Positions 59,060 through 64,000 of a DNA stretch of 64,000 nucleotides are shown in pieces (within the stretch, counting starts at the first letter, position 1; every line of letters starts with the position of its first letter). Below the pieces are notes generated by a model. The model was not told where the DNA came from and ran no database searches. It saw only the letters and a list, made by a program, of their open reading frames with translations. The DNA lies in NCBI RefSeq assembly GCF_001280845.1, contig NZ_LGHP01000004.1, forward strand, positions 189,261 to 253,260. Direction: 5' to 3'. The translations under genes and the position numbers were made by a program. This stretch comes from Bacillus sp. FJAT-28004. Its GTDB lineage: Bacteria; Bacillota; Bacilli; Paenibacillales; Paenibacillaceae.

Positions 59060-61588
59060 TTATGTGTTTCTCGGCTTTGCTCGATTCGTCGGCATAGCCG
59101 TGTAAGGATCGTCCGGCCAATAATGTTTCGGATAACGACCCTTCAAATCCTTCTTCACTTCGAAATAAGCATTTTCCCAAAAACTTCGCAAATCACGCGT
59201 GACTTGAACGGGTCGCTGCGAAGGGGATAAAAGATGAAGTGTCACAAGCAATCTGCCCCTTGCTAAACGTGGTGTGTCCTGTAAGCCGAATAGCTCCTGT
59301 AAACGGACAGGGAGCACGGGCGACTCCGGATCGCTGTAGTCTATCGGGATGCGTGAACCGCTTGGCACAACGATATGGGTTGGTACCTGCTCATCAAGCT
59401 CCTGCTTTTGCTTCCAGCTAAGCTTGCCCTCTAGCAGCTGCAGCATGGAGAGCTTCTGTAAATCAGCACGGCTCTTCATCCCGAATATATGCGGCTTCAA
59501 CCACTCTTCAAGTGTGCCAAGCAGAGCTTCATCGGAAGCATCAGGCCAATCATCACCTGCAAGCGCCATAAGCTTCATCCTTGCTTTCAGCTGCTGCGCT
59601 TGCTTGCTCATTGGCAGCATGGCAAAACCTGCTTCTTGAATGGCAGAAATCAAAGTATCAGCTACTAATTGTTCATCCGGTTTCTGAAGAATGGTTTCCT
59701 TCATCACAATGCTGCCAAGTCGCATACGTTTCCTTGCACGAACAGCTTGAGCAGAAACATCCCATTCTACAACTTCTTCAGATGTTATATAGTCACTTAG
59801 ATAGTGTTCAATGTCGTACGGCTGCAGTTCAGCGGCTAGTCGTATCCGGCTTTCGGAGCCCGTATCATCTAGCTCGCAAGCAGCAAGAAACGGTGAACGT
59901 GATAGCGGCTGCAGCTCAGGCAGCACTGCCCCTCTTCCGTTAGCTAACAAGTAACGACCATCGCTGCGCCTTTGAGCGATACGATCCGGATAAGCAAATG
60001 CAAGCAAGACGCCAATCGGAATGGACATATTATGCTGAAGTGCTGCTTTAGCAGCTGCCCTCACTGGCAATTGCCGCTCCCATTGGTCCGCTTGTGCAAT
60101 AATTCGGCGTGCTGCACCACTGCTTGGATGTTCAGAGCTGGTGCCAAGTGGCGTTTGGCGGTCTCTTCCTGACAGCTGATTAAGTAGATCCAATCGGAGC
60201 TGCAAATCTACATTACGCTCCTGCGGAAGCAAATCACGTTCGCTTAACAAAGCTGCTGCATCACAAGCAAGTCGAGTAGAGCCTTGCACCGAAGCTTGCA
60301 AAACCATGGCTCCTAGCCGCGGATGCAAACCAAACTGTGCCATTTTCACTCCCGCGGCTGTAGGTGTCCCATCCCCATCTATTGCGTTAAGCTGTCTCAG
60401 CAAAGCTAGAGCTTGCTCATATGCAGCTGTCGGCGGCGGCGTCAACCAATCAAGCTCAAGCGGATCCCTTATTCCCCAGATTGCCAGCTCAAGGGCAAGG
60501 GCAGCAAGATCTGCCTCAAGCAGCTCGGGTGCACTCTGTTGCGGCAAATATGCATGCTCCTGCTCTGTCCACAACCGGTAACAAACACCTGGAGCCAAAC
60601 GTCCTGCTCTTCCTCGGCGTTGATCCGCAGAAGCGGTTGACACAGGCAATGTTTCTAACCTAGTCATGCCCGTTCTCGGAGAAAACCGAGGGACTCGCAT
60701 CAGGCCACTGTCTACCACAACCTTTATGCCTTCAACTGTCAGGCTCGATTCCGCGATTGAAGTCGCAAGTACAACCTTGCGTTCGCCATCAGCACATGGA
60801 GCAACAGCTGAGTCTTGTTTCTCGAGCGGCAAGCTGCCATGCAATTCCTCTACTCGAGCAAACGAAGATACGCCGCTCTCCATTAACCACCTGGCTGTGC
60901 GGCGTATCTCTGCAACACCTGGCAAAAACGCTAATACATCTCCATCATGCGAACGGAGCGCTTCTATGATCATCCGCGCCATGTGAGGCTCTATCGGTCC
61001 CGTAAGTTTTGCTTGCATATAATGTGTCACAACAGGGAATACACGTCCTTTACTGCTAATGATTGGGGCATCATCAAGCAGCTCAGCAATCGGTTCTGCA
61101 TCAAGCGTTGCTGACATAATAACGAGACGTAAATCTTCGCGCAGCAATAGCTGCGACTGCAAGCAAAGCGTTAAGCCAAGATCACCATGCAAATGACGTT
61201 CATGGAACTCATCGAACAATACTGCCCCGACCTGCTCTAGCGCTGGGTCCTCCTGCAGCATGCGCGTTAATACGCCCTCCGTCACCACTTCAATACGCGT
61301 TCGTGTACTGACGCGAGAATCTAATCTGACCCGATAACCAACCGTTTCACCGGCTTGCTCGCCAAGTGATTTCGCCATAAACTGTGCTGCTGAGCGAGCG
61401 GCCAGCCTACGCGGCTCCAGCATTATTATTTTTTTGTCTCCCAGCCACGGCTGATCAAGCAGCGCAAGCGGAACACGTGTCGTTTTCCCTGCTCCCGGCT
61501 CCGCGATCAGTACCGCATTCATACCGATGTTCAAGCACCTTAGCAGCTCTGGCAATACCTGATCAATCGGCAATTGCTGTTGATTCAT
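59060..61588 (-). CDS. hrpB: ATP-dependent RNA helicase HrpB
   Basis: 842 residues, ATG after AAGGAG. DEAH-box helicase: Walker A AEPGAGKTT (about 30-38), LFDEFHERH box (DEFH in place of DEAH), SAT motif, QRRGRAGRLAPGVCYRLW motif VI, then helicase-associated and the HrpB-specific C-terminal domain (SPFLAACELDD..., RPVQVTRDLRSFWENAYFEVKKDLKGRYPKHYWPDDP). Family known for RNA-related but poorly defined roles; uncommon but present in Paenibacillaceae. Confidence 0.94.
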   Translation of the reverse strand: MNQQQLPIDQVLPELLRCLNIGMNAVLIAEPGAGKTTRVPLALLDQPWLGDKKIIMLEPRRLAARSAAQFMAKSLGEQAGETVGYRVRLDSRVSTRTRIEVVTEGVLTRMLQEDPALEQVGAVLFDEFHERHLHGDLGLTLCLQSQLLLREDLRLVIMSATLDAEPIAELLDDAPIISSKGRVFPVVTHYMQAKLTGPIEPHMARMIIEALRSHDGDVLAFLPGVAEIRRTARWLMESGVSSFARVEELHGSLPLEKQDSAVAPCADGERKVVLATSIAESSLTVEGIKVVVDSGLMRVPRFSPRTGMTRLETLPVSTASADQRRGRAGRLAPGVCYRLWTEQEHAYLPQQSAPELLEADLAALALELAIWGIRDPLELDWLTPPPTAAYEQALALLRQLNAIDGDGTPTAAGVKMAQFGLHPRLGAMVLQASVQGSTRLACDAAALLSERDLLPQERNVDLQLRLDLLNQLSGRDRQTPLGTSSEHPSSGAARRIIAQADQWERQLPVRAAAKAALQHNMSIPIGVLLAFAYPDRIAQRRSDGRYLLANGRGAVLPELQPLSRSPFLAACELDDTGSESRIRLAAELQPYDIEHYLSDYITSEEVVEWDVSAQAVRARKRMRLGSIVMKETILQKPDEQLVADTLISAIQEAGFAMLPMSKQAQQLKARMKLMALAGDDWPDASDEALLGTLEEWLKPHIFGMKSRADLQKLSMLQLLEGKLSWKQKQELDEQVPTHIVVPSGSRIPIDYSDPESPVLPVRLQELFGLQDTPRLARGRLLVTLHLLSPSQRPVQVTRDLRSFWENAYFEVKKDLKGRYPKHYWPDDPYTAMPTNRAKPRNT

Positions 61589-61615
61589 GCTGATTGCTCC
61601 TTATCTAATCTCTAC

Positions 61616-62440
61616 TCATTTTACGATCCGAAGCATTTGTACAACAGGTCTGTTGTCTCCCGGCAAGATAGCCTTGCTGCTAAACAGCTGGGAAGAACCG
61701 TCACCATCTAGAAATATACCGTCAACCAGCTTCCCAATGCCAATGCTTGAAATAATTGCTTCTCTAAATACGGCAAGCGAGTTCTTCGTTTCACTGACGA
61801 TTAAATATAACGATCCTGCTTGATCATACACCGCTGCCGAACGCAAACGATTGTCATCTGGGAACGGCGCATTCTCCTTAACCGATTGCTCGATCCAATG
61901 CGCATCATCGGTTAAACTCATGCTAATTCCGCCTTGCGCCCAGAAACGGGTATGATCCTTAACTTTAATCTCAGACGCTTTGCTTGCAACTTGAACGCTT
62001 AATGAATCAGAAGCGCCATCCCAAACAAGCGTACCTCGCGCATATTTTACATTCTCGCTTCCAGTTCCGAAATTGCCAATTTCCTTGTTGACTGGAATAC
62101 TATTCACGACTCCGATGCTTAACAGCTGATTGCCATAAAAGAATCCACCGTTAATACCGACCTTCCCTGTTAGCGCAACATTCGTATTGATCGTTTCCAA
62201 CGTGACATAAGCAGGCTTGGTCTGGAGTATGTGAAGCTTCACCCCGCTCGTTGATGTTTGTGAATAATAAGAATAATGCAGCGCTTGCTCCGACTTCGAG
62301 ATATTAACTGCATTACGATTTCCGAGTGCAATAATCATCAAATAAAGCATAATGATTAATACAAGCATGATTCCAGCCATAATGCCGACTATTGTGAACA
62401 TCCGCTTTTTGCTCATCCGAGCAGGTTCTTTCATTTCCAT
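61616..62440 (-). CDS. Phosphodiester glycosidase (NAGPA domain) family protein
   Basis: 274 residues, ATG eleven bases after AAGGAG. One N-terminal membrane helix (MFTIVGIMAGIMLVLIIMLYLM, about 13-34), then the NAGPA domain: VGINGGFFYGNQLLSIGVV, FWAQGGISMSL, and IGIGKLVDGIFLDGDGSSQLF, the last holding the conserved Asp-Gly-Asp-Gly. Extracytoplasmic enzyme cleaving sugar-phosphodiester bonds, as in wall glycopolymer trimming in firmicutes. Follows corA by 25 bases on the same strand. Confidence 0.9.
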   Translation of the reverse strand: MEMKEPARMSKKRMFTIVGIMAGIMLVLIIMLYLMIIALGNRNAVNISKSEQALHYSYYSQTSTSGVKLHILQTKPAYVTLETINTNVALTGKVGINGGFFYGNQLLSIGVVNSIPVNKEIGNFGTGSENVKYARGTLVWDGASDSLSVQVASKASEIKVKDHTRFWAQGGISMSLTDDAHWIEQSVKENAPFPDDNRLRSAAVYDQAGSLYLIVSETKNSLAVFREAIISSIGIGKLVDGIFLDGDGSSQLFSSKAILPGDNRPVVQMLRIVK

Positions 62441-62465
62441 TGCTGTCCAAGCTCCTTAATTTCAT

Positions 62466-63416
62466 TCATTTAAACCAACCCTTGCTCCGGAACCAAGCAA
62501 ACATTCCAAGTCCTATGACGAGCATAATCGTTATGACAGCAAAATAGCCCCAAGTCCACGTAAGCTCAGGCATATTCTCAAAGTTCATTCCATAAATTCC
62601 TGCTAAAAACGTGAGCGGCATGAAGATCGTCGTAATGACAGTAAGAGTCTTCATAATCGAATTCATGCGATTGGAATTGAACGAAATGAAGCTGTCACGA
62701 AGATCAGCCGTCATCTCTCTACTTGAATCCATCATTTCAGTCAGTTTGAGCAAATGATCGTATATGTCATGATAAAAGGCCAAATAAGGCTTTAGCCCAT
62801 CGATACGGTCCGAATTCGTTAGACGATACAATAAATCACGCATTGGCACAATCGTTTTACGCAATCGCAGCAAGCGAGACCGAATGTTGAAAATATCACT
62901 CATAGCTGTCTGGCTTTGCTCGTCACCACTTCCGATTTCCATATCCAGCAGCTGGTCCTCCAGCTCATGAACGGCAGGGAAATATTGATCGACCAGCTTG
63001 TCCATTACAAGATATGCCGCATATAGCTGGCCTTCCTCACCGATCTTCGTACTCGATAAAAGCTTTGCCCGCGCTTCTTCAATCTCAGGTGAACGCTCAT
63101 AGTGAAACGTAACAATAAACTTAGGACCGATGAACATATTGATTTCATTTACGGTCAACGTCTTCCGCTCGATTTCATGCAGCACAAAAAAATGAATATC
63201 GTCGTAATGATCAATTTTGGGCCGCTGCAATAAATGGTAGCAATCCTCGATAGCGAGTGGATGAAAATGAAAAAAGGTATCGAGCAGTCTGCACTCGTCT
63301 TCCTTCGGATTATTAAAATCAACCCAATACCAATCAAGCTCTGGCGAGTTAAGATCTTCTATCGTTAAATCGGTTAACCACTGTTTTTGTTTCGTATAAC
63401 CAATAATCTTGATCAA
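62466..63416 (-). CDS. corA: Magnesium/cobalt transporter CorA
   Basis: 316 residues from a TTG eight bases after GGAGG (MIKIIGYTKQKQWL); the ATG at 63431 overlaps that site and the longer frame from 63443 lacks one. Large cytosolic N-terminal funnel (residues 1-255), two C-terminal helices and the GMN signature (YGMNFENMPELTW, G at about 276). Homopentameric Mg2+ channel. Same strand and close to the phosphodiester glycosidase gene. Length is standard for the family. Confidence 0.95.
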   Translation of the reverse strand: MIKIIGYTKQKQWLTDLTIEDLNSPELDWYWVDFNNPKEDECRLLDTFFHFHPLAIEDCYHLLQRPKIDHYDDIHFFVLHEIERKTLTVNEINMFIGPKFIVTFHYERSPEIEEARAKLLSSTKIGEEGQLYAAYLVMDKLVDQYFPAVHELEDQLLDMEIGSGDEQSQTAMSDIFNIRSRLLRLRKTIVPMRDLLYRLTNSDRIDGLKPYLAFYHDIYDHLLKLTEMMDSSREMTADLRDSFISFNSNRMNSIMKTLTVITTIFMPLTFLAGIYGMNFENMPELTWTWGYFAVITIMLVIGLGMFAWFRSKGWFK

Positions 63417-63563
63417 AGGATGTTCCTCCATTCTAAGCGGCACGTGATCGGACTCTCGACCGATTGTTCAACTTCATCATTTTACACGATTTCGCAACGG
63501 CTGTAATGGAAACTCCGCTATTTTATTCCGCTTCTTCTATTATATTTACTGATGAGCAGCTCC

Positions 63564-63707
63564 TCAAAATGGCGTTTCGTATTCCCTTGCCCATTTTCGC
63601 AGCTGCCGCTCGTACTTTTTCTGTTTGACCTTCTCCCATTTCCCGTTTCCATCAGCGATAAATAAATCTGCAATAAACTCAAAGACAATCTCAATCAACA
63701 TTCCCAT
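63564..63707 (-). CDS. Small basic hypothetical protein
   Basis: 47 residues, ATG with AGGAG ten bases upstream, too short for most gene callers. MGMLIEIVFEFIADLFIADG then NGKWEKVKQKKYERQLRKWA, ending REYETPF: an amphipathic hydrophobic helix, then a strongly basic tail. Similar short proteins are seen near corA in Bacillales only as far as I recall, so family is unassigned. The ribosome binding site and codon use make it likely real. Confidence 0.55.
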   Translation of the reverse strand: MGMLIEIVFEFIADLFIADGNGKWEKVKQKKYERQLRKWAREYETPF

Positions 63708-63764
63708 TGTTATCTTGTCTCCTAGGCCTAGCGTAGTCGGCATAAGTCAAAGCAGTTCGCTGCT

Positions 63765-63914
63765 TCATTTTTTTAGCTGCATGTTCGTATAATAGGGCTC
63801 GAAACCACACTTCGTCCAAAATTGCTGCCCGCGCGGATTGGAGGCTAACACTTTGTTCATTTGAGAAAGAAGCTTAAGATCATCAATCGTCGCTTTCCTT
63901 ATCAAAAGTTCCAA
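63765..63914 (-). pseudogene. Internally deleted GNAT acetyltransferase remnant
   Basis: 49 residues from TTG 63914 with AGGAGG upstream. The first 21 residues (MELLIRKATIDDLKLLSQMN) are a GNAT N-terminus and the last 25 (NPRGQQFWTKCGFEPYYTNM) a GNAT C-terminus, fused in frame with about 100 residues of acetyl-CoA-binding core missing. Cannot be active as a transferase. Kept start and ribosome binding site suggest a recent deletion. Confidence 0.6.
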
Positions 63915-64000
63915 TTTGCCGCACCTCCTAATAGAAGTATTAGCGAAGCAAAAAATGATTAGTCCTCATGCTGTGTTCGTGTTGCTTCTAGCACGGTCTC

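Noticed and set aside
1-64000. tRNA, rRNA, CRISPR arrays, prophage or intact insertion sequences
   Set aside because: I looked for cloverleaf-type tails, regularly spaced repeats, transposase and integrase motifs and found none I could support.

Overview
The window reads as chromosome of an endospore-forming Bacillales bacterium, most like Paenibacillus or Cohnella. Evidence: an alpha/beta small acid-soluble spore protein, a SleB-type cortex hydrolase, strong AAGGAGG ribosome binding sites, frequent GTG/TTG starts, intrinsic terminators, and families common there (EcsC, Lin0512, bacterial NO synthase, AraC/PhyH pairs, Btr-like AraC-binding-protein fusions). Overall base composition looks middling; one block (about 13.5-19.4 kb) is visibly AT-richer. 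I see no rRNA, tRNA, CRISPR array or intact insertion sequence. Layout. 0-28 kb is accessory in style: mostly single genes of small families (PhyH dioxygenases with AraC partners, GNAT, VOC, RDD, DUF1801, DGPF, MATE, SDR), separated by long intergenic regions that carry a recurring short repeat (core CCCGTTAGC) arranged as box-hairpin-box. Embedded in it are a possible peptide-modification locus (6.7-4.8 kb, minus strand): a 21-codon peptide gene with its own promoter and RBS, two intrinsic terminators, then two overlapping genes that together make a PEP-synthase-like phosphotransferase lacking the PEP/pyruvate domain; an iron-siderophore locus (7.2-11.1 kb: FhuF-like reductase, binding lipoprotein with a Fur-like box, and an AraC regulator carrying its own copy of that binding protein); and a two-component system divergent from two fused ATPase-permease genes (13.6-19.3 kb) with a striking inverted-repeat operator. 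28-48 kb: an ECF sigma/anti-sigma pair beside two secreted cupredoxin proteins, a glycine-oxidase-like flavoenzyme, malate:quinone oxidoreductase, TetR plus SDR with a palindromic operator, an arsenic locus (arsR-arsB-arsC divergent from a MarR regulator and a flavoprotein, several with vicinal cysteine pairs), and cysJI sulfite reductase. 48-64 kb is mostly ordinary chromosome (uppP, CNNM/CBS transporter, Lin0512, HelD, HrpB, CorA, phosphodiester glycosidase), with a short return of the repeats and decayed gene fragments at 51.3-53.8 kb and a nos-ecsC operon. The most original candidates are the short peptide plus split phosphotransferase locus, the repeat family, and the thiol-rich MarR/flavoprotein arm of the arsenic locus. 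Starts were chosen by ribosome binding site spacing and often differ from the longest open frame. All family assignments are from reading motifs, without a database search.
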